Part shown: positions 1-8,369 of the stretch, in pieces
How the letters are laid out: each line of letters starts with the position of its first letter
How positions within the stretch are numbered: position 1 is the stretch's first letter
Source: Gammaproteobacteria bacterium
GTDB taxonomy: Bacteria > Pseudomonadota > Gammaproteobacteria > HyVt-429
Reading direction: 5' to 3'
Assembly: GCA_013152415.1 (NCBI GenBank)
Contig: JAADGI010000015.1
Span: 214,225 to 278,224, forward strand
Length of the DNA: 64,000 bases
Translations under genes and position numbers: made by a program
Notes under the pieces: generated by a model
What the model was told of the DNA's origin: nothing
The model's database searches: none
What the model saw: the letters and a program-made list of their open reading frames with translations, nothing else

Positions 1-28
1 AAAAAACCCCCAAGGGTGCCCCTGGAGG
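1..28 (-). terminator. Possible Rho-independent terminator (minus strand)
   Basis: Read on the minus strand, CCTCCA (28-23) can pair with TGGGGG (12-7), with one G-U pair, and is followed directly by six T. It could end transcripts from the exported-protein gene at 221-493. The stem is short and the window edge prevents seeing more. Confidence 0.35.
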
Positions 29-88
29 TGGATATTGCAACCGGCAACAACTGGAATCAGGCCCATCCCTGAAATTAGCACCCCGTGA

Positions 89-110
89 GGTCAGAGCCGC
101 AGCTCTGACC
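89..110. repeat. Perfect 9-bp inverted repeat
   Basis: GGTCAGAGC and GCTCTGACC flank a 4-base loop CGCA. There is no T tract on either strand, so this is a stem-loop of unknown role in the region downstream of the gene at 221-493. Confidence 0.6.
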
Positions 111-220
111 CTGACAACCCTAGCTAAACAAAAGACAAGACCTAACCCTATTTTTTCCCCGATGAAAATACGACAACTATTCCAGCTACGAACAATAAGT
201 TAGCAGCTTTTTCTGGAAAT

Positions 221-493
221 CTAGTTCGTCCTATCATCATTTTTGGTATCGGAAGTTTTGGTATCGTCAGCATCCGCATCTTTCTTCATGGCGTCAGTGC
301 ATTTTTTGCGATTTTTATCACAATTAATACCGTTGCTTTGAGCGCCGGCCGGAAAATACCAACCTACACCATCAACGACGGTATACGCGCCATTGCCTTC
401 TGTAGTAACAATTTCTACTGGGTGTTTCGTAGCTAAAACACCCATCGCTGAAAGACTTAACATCACGAACAAATAGCATTTGGCTCGCATCAT
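221..493 (-). CDS. Small exported protein, unknown function
   Basis: 90 residues from the ATG at 493, chosen because AAGGAG sits about 7 bases upstream; the in-frame ATG at 538 would add 15 residues before the signal peptide. Residues 1-20 form a signal peptide (MMRAKCYLF then a hydrophobic run ending GVLA). The mature part holds a GWYFPAG stretch, two cysteines (NCDKNRKKC) that could form a disulfide, and a hydrophilic Asp/Lys/Thr-rich tail. It resembles the small periplasmic proteins at 4840 and 5149 in size and style, but I see no clear alignment. A candidate response-regulator site lies about 100 bp upstream. No family recognised. Confidence 0.6.
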   Translation of the reverse strand: MMRAKCYLFVMLSLSAMGVLATKHPVEIVTTEGNGAYTVVDGVGWYFPAGAQSNGINCDKNRKKCTDAMKKDADADDTKTSDTKNDDRTN

Positions 494-589
494 TTTATTT
501 CTCCTTAATTTCAATTTATGAGCTTTGCTCGATATCAACCGCTACTCGGTTATACTGCACCGGTTGACGCTCAGCTTAGCATGGCCCAC

Positions 590-616
590 ATGAACAAGGA
601 CTGAACGGATTTGAAC
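590..616. promoter_or_regulatory. Candidate response-regulator binding site
   Basis: ATGAAC-N5-CTGAAC (590-606), followed by a third half-site TTGAAC (611-616). The 11-bp period is typical of OmpR/PhoP-family regulators, and the same pattern recurs at 4463 and 5629. It lies about 97 bp upstream of the exported protein starting at 493, and a possible -10 (TATAAC, minus strand 554-549) lies between. Binding by the regulator at 6069 is inference. Confidence 0.5.
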
Positions 617-651
617 TTGTCCAATATGTTGAAACTCTTGACACACTCTAT

Positions 652-2193
652 TCACTTACCGGTTCTCAAAGACAGCGGTCTGCTCTCACCAATGACGCTA
701 CCCTTACTGTCCACCGCCAATACTCTCATGTAGACGGTGCCGGTTTTCAGGTAATCACCCACCACATCACTGAGCTGTGCGCTTTGCTTGCTGCCATCGA
801 CTACCATACCGGACACCGGTGCCTGATCGCCCGGTGGCGAAGCAAAGAATTCAATATGATAGGTCTTGGCACCTTTGATACGCTGCCATTCAAAACGGGT
901 ATCCAGCGCCAAGGTGGCGCCCGTAACAGGGGATATCACTGTCATACTTTTAGGTGGTCCTGCCGGCTGCTCAGTGGGGGTAATGTAATAACGCAACTCC
1001 GGCATCTCTTTGCCTATAAAGGGCTTGCTGATACGCAGGCGCACAATATACAAACCAGGCATGCGGGTAGGTAGTGCCGGGCTCAGGATATCCGTCTGAT
1101 CGGGACCACTTAGGTAGTCCCGCACCAAGCGCAAGGTACGGAAGACCGGTCGGCCAGCGGTACTCGTAGGCAGCGCAACTTCCCAGCGCGCCTCAAGTAA
1201 ACCACGGCCAGCATACGTGACTTCCGCCAGCGCCTTTATCGTTGCACCCTTGTCGGCTACCTCTTGCACCGAGCCGTCTTCAAATTGCAGCCCAACACGA
1301 CCCAGCGAAAATGAGGCTGCAGCACCGGAGGTGATTTTGAATACCTTGATGCCCTCAACTGTGGTCACACCATCGCTAAAAATACGTGTGTAGAATATCT
1401 CATCCACACCCGCCGCCTGAGCCGCAAAAATTACGCTGGTGGGTATCGGCACTCTCTCGGAAATACTCAGGGTATTACCACTGAATCTTCCTGTAACACC
1501 CCTCGACACACCACCTAGAGGCAAACCACCAGGTGTGGTAAACGTACCGCCGGGTGACACCACCGTGCACCCCACCTCCTTATCACACGTCGGTCCCGAA
1601 GTGCTTGTATTCAAAACCCAGCGCACACTTGCCCGCTGGGCACGTTGGCCGGAGATGGGTATGGTTCTACCGGAACGACCATCCTTACCACCACCATTGT
1701 CAATCACAAGATCACCGCCCGAGCCGCCGCCCGAGCTACCACCGTTGCTGCCCGAGACACCCCCCGAAGACACAAATCGGATATTGACCGTAGCCGACTT
1801 GTTACCACCACCCTCAGAATCATTAAATATTCGAGTATATCGAACACCCGAATAACCACTGGCAACCGCAGATGCAACGGGTATGGTAACGGTCTCGGAG
1901 AATTTACACAGGCTACTGGATGGGCAGTTCACCTTTTTAGAGAAACTCTTGGTAATCACCTTAATGACCGCACCACCGGGTGAGCGTATGACCGCCTTCT
2001 TGGAACCAACGATGGCACCGGTAGCGTTGTTAACGACCCCCCATCTTATGGACACACTCTTGCTGCTGGCAGAATCCGATACACTGATGAATGATGGCGA
2101 TACCACTACCCCGGTGACTGCGGCCCAAACACCTTGTACATGCAAGGCAAGCAGCGCAACGCTGAATGTACTTACAATCACTTTATTATTCAT
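652..2193 (-). CDS. Secreted two-repeat-domain protein, unknown function
   Basis: 513 residues with signal peptide (1-24, ending VWA). Two homologous domains are visible: residues ~25-140 and ~178-290. Both contain an SVRW/RW motif, a V.SPGG segment, a two-cysteine segment, a VPIP/VTIP segment and the block YTRIF.D. A Gly/Ser-rich linker (~142-172) separates them. The C-terminal ~100 residues look like a fibronectin-type beta domain (F.W...GA..Y.IEF). The gene follows the beta-barrel gene at 2203-4278 by 9 bases; its AAGGAG overlaps the upstream stop TAA, so the two are surely cotranscribed. This suggests a secreted or surface protein working with an outer-membrane partner. No named family recognised. 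Confidence 0.75.
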   Translation of the reverse strand: MNNKVIVSTFSVALLALHVQGVWAAVTGVVVSPSFISVSDSASSKSVSIRWGVVNNATGAIVGSKKAVIRSPGGAVIKVITKSFSKKVNCPSSSLCKFSETVTIPVASAVASGYSGVRYTRIFNDSEGGGNKSATVNIRFVSSGGVSGSNGGSSGGGSGGDLVIDNGGGKDGRSGRTIPISGQRAQRASVRWVLNTSTSGPTCDKEVGCTVVSPGGTFTTPGGLPLGGVSRGVTGRFSGNTLSISERVPIPTSVIFAAQAAGVDEIFYTRIFSDGVTTVEGIKVFKITSGAAASFSLGRVGLQFEDGSVQEVADKGATIKALAEVTYAGRGLLEARWEVALPTSTAGRPVFRTLRLVRDYLSGPDQTDILSPALPTRMPGLYIVRLRISKPFIGKEMPELRYYITPTEQPAGPPKSMTVISPVTGATLALDTRFEWQRIKGAKTYHIEFFASPPGDQAPVSGMVVDGSKQSAQLSDVVGDYLKTGTVYMRVLAVDSKGSVIGESRPLSLRTGK

Positions 2194-2202
2194 AATTTCT
2201 CC

Positions 2203-4278
2203 TTAGTTCCCCACCGGGAATCGATAGGGCCAGCTTAAGGTGGCACCGACAAAGACCTGATTCTGGTTCAAATCGGCGTCGTCGAAGACCTTGTCATTGA
2301 AGCTTTGGTGAGACACTTGCAACCAAAATGACAGGCCCGGCTTATTACTACGCGCCGGTATGGCCTGCCAATTCAGATTGGCGCTCAATATATTGTCCCG
2401 AGTACTTTCGGAATTATCCAACAAGCGGGTGTCGCTGATTTCATAATCCAGATTGAGGTCTAACCGACTCGGAATAAGCTCTATATCACCCGTCAGCCCA
2501 ACGATCACCGTACTGCTGTCCGGCTCACCTGTTGTCGAAATCAGGTTGTATTGGGCTCGACTACTGAGGCTAAACCGGTCACTGATGGAGACGTCCGCCT
2601 CCAGCTCAAACAACTGGTTTTTGGTGTCCGGATTAAAATCGGAAAAGTCATCTAACCAACCAACCTTATAACGAACCAGACCATTCCAACGCGAATGATT
2701 AAAGCGGGCGAAAACGGATATGTCCTGGATACGATTGTCTATATCGAGACCACCGGGGTTAGGCTGATTGACGGTCTCCTCTTTGGTGCGCCGAAGCTCT
2801 ACATTGTAGGTGGGCTGGCCATACCAGGGTTCTTTGTCCATATCGCCTGTGGACACCTTTGGTTTATAGCGAGTAGCAAGCTTGTACACATCTTTGCGCC
2901 GGGTGGGCAGGCTCTTGGTTCCATCCACATTGTCCTCTTCACTAGCCAAATAAAGACTGGTGGTGAGGCCCACCCATTGGGCCTTAGCAACAAAAGCCAC
3001 CAACTCCCGGTCAACAGCAAGTGCAGCGTTGGCGGGACTCTCAAATTGATCACCCACTTTCAAATACTGCAATCCAAGAGATGTCTTCACCGGACTGCCG
3101 GCGATGCGATATTCGGTCTTCGGTCGATAACGCACCAGCAGATTAACGGCATCATCATTAGTGTCAGCCAACCCATTCGTTGCATTTTGCCGCGCACGAG
3201 CATACTCACCCGCAATATAGAGCCGTTTGTCCATCACCGTGCTGCGAGCCGCAACACTCCAAGCATTGGTGTCCGTCTTCAGTCCACCACTGATGGTGGC
3301 AAAATCATCGCTGTTGGCGGTTTTACCAGAAAGATAAGTGGTGGTTAGCGACAATTTCTCGGGCGTACCAATAAAAGGTTGAAAAGTAATGCCGCCGCCG
3401 AGGGTGCGATTCTCCGGATCACTAAACCCCAGCCCCTCGGACAGCCCAACGACACGGCCAGTACGCATGGCGAATACATCCGCCATAAGGCGCTTGTCCT
3501 TACTCTTAAACCGTGATGATATACCGCGACGACGAAAACGTTTGATTAACAAACCTTCCGGTTCCAGCCTGTGGTCACCTATATTAAAACCTAGGTTTTG
3601 GTAATTACCTTGAACCTGAAATTTACCGATATCAAATTCCCTTCGACCTGCAGGGGTCAACTCAGGCAGACTGTTGTATATGAAGTTGGCCTTGGCCTTC
3701 ACCTGCCAATCCTTACCAGATACCCTGCCTTTGGTCTTGATAGCACCATCGGCCTGGGCTCGATGTTCTGGTAAATCGTTTTCATCGTAACCACGGTCAC
3801 TTGCACGCTGCTTGATATTGAGGGTGGCCTTGCTGGAAAACATCATCTCCCGCACGGCATCGGACTGCCTCACCTCAAATGGCCAGCTACCCCGCTCCAG
3901 GGTCTTAGCGCCAACCTTCTCCAGCAGAGCTATCATATGCTGACCGTATTTGAGGGGCCTGCCCGGTTCCAGTATCAGTTGCCTGCCTTCGATACGCATC
4001 ACCTGGGTCATATCGACCTTGTCCAACACCAACCGCAGTTGACCGATTTTGCTAGCATCGAAGTCATCCGGCAGAAAAATCCGTAACGGGTCTCGCGGCT
4101 GACGTACGGAATCGACTTCTGGCGCGAATTGCGCCTGCCATTGGCCGCTATCGCCATAGACCGCCGGAGCGGTGAGTAGCCCCGCAGATACCAATGCAAC
4201 GCACACCGTTCGCAAGGAAAACCCTTGATTGGCAGAAAATATTTGTACAATCGTTTCACTAACCCGTTTCTTTTTCAT
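2203..4278 (-). CDS. Predicted outer-membrane beta-barrel protein
   Basis: 691 residues with an N-terminal signal peptide after a basic leader (hydrophobic TVCVALVSAGLL, cleavage near VYG, ~residue 42). Residues ~45-150 look like a periplasmic beta-rich domain. From ~150 on the sequence shows repeated alternating polar/aromatic strands of about 10 residues (for example SLSSRAQYNL, LNLDYEISD, SFWLQVSHQ) typical of outer-membrane barrels, ending in a last strand before FPVGN. It is the first gene of a two-gene operon with the secreted protein at 652-2193. Role could be transport or anchoring of that protein; this is inference. Confidence 0.7.
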   Translation of the reverse strand: MKKKRVSETIVQIFSANQGFSLRTVCVALVSAGLLTAPAVYGDSGQWQAQFAPEVDSVRQPRDPLRIFLPDDFDASKIGQLRLVLDKVDMTQVMRIEGRQLILEPGRPLKYGQHMIALLEKVGAKTLERGSWPFEVRQSDAVREMMFSSKATLNIKQRASDRGYDENDLPEHRAQADGAIKTKGRVSGKDWQVKAKANFIYNSLPELTPAGRREFDIGKFQVQGNYQNLGFNIGDHRLEPEGLLIKRFRRRGISSRFKSKDKRLMADVFAMRTGRVVGLSEGLGFSDPENRTLGGGITFQPFIGTPEKLSLTTTYLSGKTANSDDFATISGGLKTDTNAWSVAARSTVMDKRLYIAGEYARARQNATNGLADTNDDAVNLLVRYRPKTEYRIAGSPVKTSLGLQYLKVGDQFESPANAALAVDRELVAFVAKAQWVGLTTSLYLASEEDNVDGTKSLPTRRKDVYKLATRYKPKVSTGDMDKEPWYGQPTYNVELRRTKEETVNQPNPGGLDIDNRIQDISVFARFNHSRWNGLVRYKVGWLDDFSDFNPDTKNQLFELEADVSISDRFSLSSRAQYNLISTTGEPDSSTVIVGLTGDIELIPSRLDLNLDYEISDTRLLDNSESTRDNILSANLNWQAIPARSNKPGLSFWLQVSHQSFNDKVFDDADLNQNQVFVGATLSWPYRFPVGN

Positions 4279-4839
4279 TCCTCAGAGGCTCCCTAAAAAA
4301 TCATAGGCAAAAGACGCTAACGCACTAAAATAATTTGAGCTCGTGCAGGCCAAACTAACGTTAGTTTCAAGCAGTTATAAATATAATTATATGCTGGCGT
4401 TATTATGTATTGCAGCCGTCCAACTGGATTTCTTTCACCGGCAACTATTTTACACGTACACACTGAACCGCAACTGAATAGAGTCTTCACGGAAATTGAA
4501 TTATACAGCTTGTAGAAGCAGTTTACCTTTTTCGTCACCCTTAACCCTGCGCTGTTTATGTAATAGGTTTTTGGCACCAACACCCACTCGACTGCTGACC
4601 TTACATCAAATGCACTGCAACATAGTGGGAAATTATAATCGGTGGTGACATACAAACAATTTACAGCCTGCAATATCTTTAGCCTTACAGAAACTTCCAT
4701 ATTTCATAGAGCCTTTAACTCATTCACCATTAGGATGGCCTCGTAAGGAAGGCCCCGTACAATTTCACCGGAAGGGCACAAATGAGAATACAGAGGGGCA
4801 GAGGCTGATAGCAGCCCCTCTGCATCCCTTATAGATTTA
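4279..4839. other. AT-rich intergenic region with regulatory repeats
   Basis: No convincing gene. It contains a CTGAAC-N5-CTGAAT direct repeat (4463-4479) upstream of the operon starting at 4278, and an inverted repeat CAGAGGGGC / GCCCCTCTG (4791-4822). The inverted repeat lies just past the stop of the gene at 4840-5097 and may terminate it, although the following T tract is poor. Open frames on the minus strand here have no start signals, signal peptides or recognisable content. Confidence 0.6.
4463..4479. promoter_or_regulatory. Candidate response-regulator binding site
   Basis: CTGAAC-CGCAA-CTGAAT, an 11-bp-period direct repeat almost identical (including the spacer CGCA) to the one at 5629. 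It lies about 185 bp upstream of the beta-barrel gene starting at 4278. Confidence 0.5.
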
Positions 4840-5097
4840 TTAACACCGCACCCCAGAGTTGGGATCATCGCACGGTCCACTGCCATCGGACTTGAATTCT
4901 GCTGCGTCCTTATTCAGTATTTTTGCCTTCTTTTTAGCTTCCTTTTTAGATCCCGCGCGAACTGTTTTGTCACCATTGGTGACAACCCAACCCACCATCG
5001 GCACCTCTTTTACGACCCACTCTGCCATCACCTGGGGGGCAACAAACACCATCACTAATGCAGCAAAAAGCACACTATGGATAATTTTTCGCATCAT
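4840..5097 (-). CDS. Small periplasmic protein with C-terminal CDDP-SGV-C motif
   Basis: 85 residues starting at the ATG at 5097, preceded by GAGGAG at good spacing. Signal peptide ~1-24 (ends VMA). The mature protein has W.V...GWVV..GD, a lysine-rich helix (KKEAKKKAKILNK) and ends in CDDPNSGVRC. The next gene upstream, 5149-5493, encodes a paralogue ending CDDPRSGVVC. The paired cysteines close to the C-terminus suggest a periplasmic disulfide. Function unknown; not a recognised family. Confidence 0.65.
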   Translation of the reverse strand: MMRKIIHSVLFAALVMVFVAPQVMAEWVVKEVPMVGWVVTNGDKTVRAGSKKEAKKKAKILNKDAAEFKSDGSGPCDDPNSGVRC

Positions 5098-5148
5098 CAA
5101 TTTCTCCTCGATATGACTATAGATATGGATAAATCCGGCATGGGCTCA

Positions 5149-5493
5149 TCAACAAACAACGCCGGATCGGGGATCATCACAGAGCCCATCCGGGTCGGCC
5201 TTAACCCCCTTTGACTCCAATTTGTTGAATTTCTTGGCCGCCTTCTCCGCTTTCTTATAAGTTTTAAAATAAATTTTGTCCCCGGGATTCCGGCCATTCC
5301 TGATATAAGGCCCACCCGAATCGCTGCCCGCACTCCATATCGCCATCTGGATGACGGAAGTCTCTTTTGGTGCCGGCTGCGTCATTGCTTGTTGCCAATC
5401 AATTTGATTTACAGTCATACTCGACATCGCAGGTAAGGCGGCAAACATCAAGCCAGCCACCAAAAGTAGGGTCGTACAATTTGCTCGTTTCAT
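5149..5493 (-). CDS. Small periplasmic protein, paralogue of the 4840 gene
   Basis: 114 residues with signal peptide ~1-25 and an AAGGAG ribosome site before ATG 5493. The C-terminal half (F.TYKKAEKAAKKFNK ... CDDPRSGVVC) aligns with the C-terminal half of the product of 4840-5097. It differs by an extra N-terminal ~30 residues (Thr/Gln/Pro/Ser-rich). The two genes are 51 bases apart and probably cotranscribed. A possible promoter has TATTAT at 5597-5592, downstream of the direct repeat at 5629. Function unknown. Confidence 0.65.
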   Translation of the reverse strand: MKRANCTTLLLVAGLMFAALPAMSSMTVNQIDWQQAMTQPAPKETSVIQMAIWSAGSDSGGPYIRNGRNPGDKIYFKTYKKAEKAAKKFNKLESKGVKADPDGLCDDPRSGVVC

Positions 5494-5628
5494 TATCTGT
5501 CTCCTTATTCTCCACTGAAAATATCGGCAATCAATACGATAACGATCAGCCGCAGACCTTCCTTAGCGGTAACTGTGTCTCCTTAGCAACCATAATACGG
5601 CTGTGCGCATCATCATGCCCCAAACAAG

Positions 5629-5645
5629 CTGAACCGCAGCTGAAC
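5629..5645. promoter_or_regulatory. Candidate response-regulator binding site (perfect direct repeat)
   Basis: CTGAAC-CGCAG-CTGAAC: two identical 6-base half-sites at an 11-bp period, as for PhoP/PmrA/OmpR-type regulators. It lies between the divergent small-protein pair (start 5493) and the PepSY/regulator/kinase operon (start 5728), so it could serve both. Confidence 0.55.
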
Positions 5646-5670
5646 AATGGTTAGCCTGTTCTTCAACAAA

Positions 5671-5686
5671 TGTGATATACATCACA
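5671..5686. promoter_or_regulatory. CRP/Vfr-type palindrome
   Basis: TGTGA-N6-TCACA, an exact match to both consensus half-sites of the CRP/Vfr family, 42 bp before the start of the PepSY gene. It probably places the two-component operon, or the divergent gene, under a CRP-like regulator. The binding protein is not in the window. Confidence 0.55.
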
Positions 5687-5727
5687 CTATCATTGATTCC
5701 TAAATGTCACCTTAAATATATGCCAAA

Positions 5728-6057
5728 ATGCCCGTGAGTCCGACATTCAAGTTGCTGCTAGCGGTCCTGGCCACACTGTTTGGTCCACAGCCGGTTTCCG
5801 CCTCCATGGAGCCTGTGAGGCACCTGCCACAAAGCACCCATATACCTTTGCTACTGGCTGCCACGGAAACCCTGGGCGGCGAGGAGTTTACGGCCGAGAA
5901 CGCAGCTTCGGTGGTACGAAAACGTTCTCGTGGACGGGTATTATCCGTGGAAACCGTTAAGCAGGAAGGACAGCTTTTTTACGAGGTCAAGGTGTTATTG
6001 AAAAGTGGCGAGATTCGCATCTACCATGTCGATACCACCACCGGGGGAATTCAGTAA
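5728..6057 (+). CDS. Exported PepSY-domain protein
   Basis: 109 residues: signal peptide (1-26, ends VSA) and a single PepSY-type domain (~52-109). The domain contains the typical helix (ENAASVVRKRSRGRVLSVE) followed by FYEVKVLLKSGEIRIYHVD and a final TGGI. PepSY proteins are small periplasmic proteins often found beside two-component systems and thought to modulate proteases or sensors. Here the gene is 11 bases before the response regulator, consistent with an accessory sensor role for the kinase at 6751. No strong Shine-Dalgarno sequence is seen. Confidence 0.8.
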   Translation: MPVSPTFKLLLAVLATLFGPQPVSASMEPVRHLPQSTHIPLLLAATETLGGEEFTAENAASVVRKRSRGRVLSVETVKQEGQLFYEVKVLLKSGEIRIYHVDTTTGGIQ

Positions 6058-6068
6058 GGTTTGCGGCT

Positions 6069-6749
6069 ATGCGTGTTCTGATTGTCGAGGACGAAGAAAA
6101 CCTGCTGTCACAGATACGCTCACGACTGGAAGAAGACGCTTACCAGACCGAAGGGTCCACCAATGGCAAGGATGGATTGTACCTCGCCTCTGAATATCCA
6201 TTTGATGCGGCCATTATTGACCTGGGGTTACCACTACTCAATGGCATAGACCTGATCACAAAACTACGTGAACAAGGCAGCCGTATCCCGATCTTGATTC
6301 TCACTGCACGCGGCAATTGGCGAGATAAAGTCGAAGGCCTGGAGGCCGGTGCCGATGACTACCTGACCAAACCTTTCCACATGGAAGAACTTCAAGCACG
6401 CCTGCGTGCATTAGTCAGACGTGCCGCAGGCAGTGGCCAAAACCGCATACGCTTTGGCCCCTGTGACCTCGACCTCGCCTCCCAACAAGTGAGCATGGAC
6501 GGTACACAAATCGAACTGACTGCATTCGAATATCGCCTGCTGGAGTATCTCATGCGCCGCCCTGGCAAAGTGGTGTCCAAAAGAGAGTTGGTCGACTACC
6601 TCTACACAGAAGATGACGAACGCGACAGCAATGTTGTGGAGGTCATGATCGGTCGCCTGCGGCGAAAGTTAGACCCTGAAAATGTCTTGCGGCCCCTCGA
6701 GACCCTTCGCGGTCGCGGCTACCGTTTTGCTCTGGGCGATAACGATTAG
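6069..6749 (+). CDS. OmpR/PhoP-family response regulator
   Basis: 226 residues. Receiver domain 1-~115 with acidic pocket E7-D8, phosphoacceptor D51 (IIDLGLP), T79 and K101 (LTKPF). The winged-helix DNA-binding domain spans ~128-222, with LTAFEYRLLEYLMRRPGKV and the recognition region DSNVVEVMIGRLRRKL. Overall pattern is closest to PhoP/QseB types. The kinase gene starts one base after its stop. Likely targets are the CTGAAC direct repeats at 590, 4463 and 5629; this is inference from their 11-bp period and position. Confidence 0.93.
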   Translation: MRVLIVEDEENLLSQIRSRLEEDAYQTEGSTNGKDGLYLASEYPFDAAIIDLGLPLLNGIDLITKLREQGSRIPILILTARGNWRDKVEGLEAGADDYLTKPFHMEELQARLRALVRRAAGSGQNRIRFGPCDLDLASQQVSMDGTQIELTAFEYRLLEYLMRRPGKVVSKRELVDYLYTEDDERDSNVVEVMIGRLRRKLDPENVLRPLETLRGRGYRFALGDND

Positions 6750-6750
6750 C

Positions 6751-8094
6751 ATGGGGTCACTGGCTACCCGCATTGGGTTGAGCGCAACAATCGTACTGGG
6801 CATTTTCATCGTAGTAACAGGCATCAGCCTGGATCGAGCCTTCCATGAAAGCGCCCGGTCTGTAGAAAGCAGCCGCTTGCTCAGCCAGATATATCTACTG
6901 ATGGCCGCAGCCAAGGTCAACCGCAAGGGACAATTATCCATGCCGGACAATCTTCAAGAAGCCCGGTTCAATCTACCGGATTCTGGGCTGTACGGTCGCA
7001 TTATCGATGCAAACGGAAATACAGTCTGGCAGTCCAGCTCAAGCATGGGTATCACCTTGCCCGCCACATCAGCATTAGCCGCAGGCAAAAAAATATTTTC
7101 TGCTCGTCAAGATGCTGGCCATACCTATTTTAGTTCCGATTTTGGCGTGCGCTGGGCAGTAGACAAAAATAATTATCCTTTCACCTTTACGGTAATAGAA
7201 GACAGTACAGCGTACCAAGCACAGCTCAGCCATTATCGCCAGAGTCTATGGATGTGGCTAGGTATCATGGCAGTACTCCTACTCCTTGCCCAAGCCATCG
7301 TGCTGCGTTGGTGGTTGCGGCCACTGCGTAGAGTCGTTCGAGAACTGAACTTCATTGACGATGGTCGACAAGACATAATAGAAGGTGAGTACCCGACGGA
7401 ATTAAAACAAATAACAGACCGCCTCAACGCCCTCATTCGCCACGAGCGTGCCCGCCAGACCCGATCCCGAAATGCCCTGGCCGACCTGGCCCACAGCCTC
7501 AAGACACCACTTGCGGTGCTACGTGGTTCAATTGGTGAGGGCAAGTTTAACGAAAAGAGTGTTCGTCTTATGGATGAACAAATAAACCAAATGGATCGCA
7601 CCGTACGACACCAGCTACAAAGAGTAGAGACTGGTGAGGCAGCTATCGTCATGCATTCAATAGATGCTGCACTTTTGATCAGGAAACTGGTCTCGGTGCT
7701 GGAAAAAGTCTACCGGGACAAAAACATACACTGTGCAAAAAAAATGAGTCTCAATCTTAAAGTTCTGTGCGACGAACGAGACTTTATGGAGCTGGCCGGC
7801 AACCTATTGGACAACGCCTTCAAATACTGTCGCAGCAAGGTGGCCCTTTCTGCTGACAGGGAAAACGGCCATATCGCTATTGATATCGAGGATGATGGAC
7901 CAGGTTTTGAAGTAGATGAAATCAAACATATTCTACAGCGGGGTGGACGGCTGGATCAGTCCAAGCCCGGCCAAGGCATTGGTTTAACGGTAGCCAAAGA
8001 AATTATTGATGCTTACCGAGGCCGATTGGAGCTAAAACGTTCCGTCCTGGGCGGTGCCCACATACGCGTTTTGATTCCAGAACACCTACGCTAA
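6751..8094 (+). CDS. Sensor histidine kinase, partner of the 6069 regulator
   Basis: 447 residues from ATG 6751; an upstream TTG-type extension would overlap the regulator and is unlikely. Transmembrane segments ~8-26 and ~167-186 enclose a ~140-residue periplasmic sensor. A HAMP-like linker follows, then the H-box ADLAHSLKTPL with H248, N-box ELAGNLLDNAFKYC, G1 DIEDDGPGFE and G2 GQGIGLTVAKE. The architecture resembles PhoQ-like kinases. The sensor domain has no recognised fold and the signal is unknown. Confidence 0.92.
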   Translation: MGSLATRIGLSATIVLGIFIVVTGISLDRAFHESARSVESSRLLSQIYLLMAAAKVNRKGQLSMPDNLQEARFNLPDSGLYGRIIDANGNTVWQSSSSMGITLPATSALAAGKKIFSARQDAGHTYFSSDFGVRWAVDKNNYPFTFTVIEDSTAYQAQLSHYRQSLWMWLGIMAVLLLLAQAIVLRWWLRPLRRVVRELNFIDDGRQDIIEGEYPTELKQITDRLNALIRHERARQTRSRNALADLAHSLKTPLAVLRGSIGEGKFNEKSVRLMDEQINQMDRTVRHQLQRVETGEAAIVMHSIDAALLIRKLVSVLEKVYRDKNIHCAKKMSLNLKVLCDERDFMELAGNLLDNAFKYCRSKVALSADRENGHIAIDIEDDGPGFEVDEIKHILQRGGRLDQSKPGQGIGLTVAKEIIDAYRGRLELKRSVLGGAHIRVLIPEHLR

Positions 8095-8369
8095 TAACCC
8101 AATCATTGCAAAAAAAACCGTGCTTCATGATAGTTTCCACTCTGTATCGACTGTGCGAATTAACCCTGTCCTCTCTTTTCCTGGCTTGGCATGACAATGT
8201 CCTTGAGCTTTACATCCCCCATTTCCTGACGCAGATAGATGACGACTTTTCGTGCCTCATTCCCTCTTTGTGTAGTGGACTGGACATGGGCCATAGCGTG
8301 GATTATCAAGTATAATGAAGCAAGCGACTTGATCCCTTTTAATCTTTTTCATGTTCCACGGAGAAAAAT

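Noticed and set aside
4317..4886. Open frames on the minus strand upstream of the barrel operon
   Set aside because: AT-rich, no ribosome site, cysteine-rich random composition, no signal peptide or motif, and they overlap a likely regulatory region.
8095..8369. Possible small gene or RNA between the kinase and the exported protein at 8370
   Set aside because: Frames on both strands lack starts with ribosome sites and have no recognisable content; only a TATAAT stands out.
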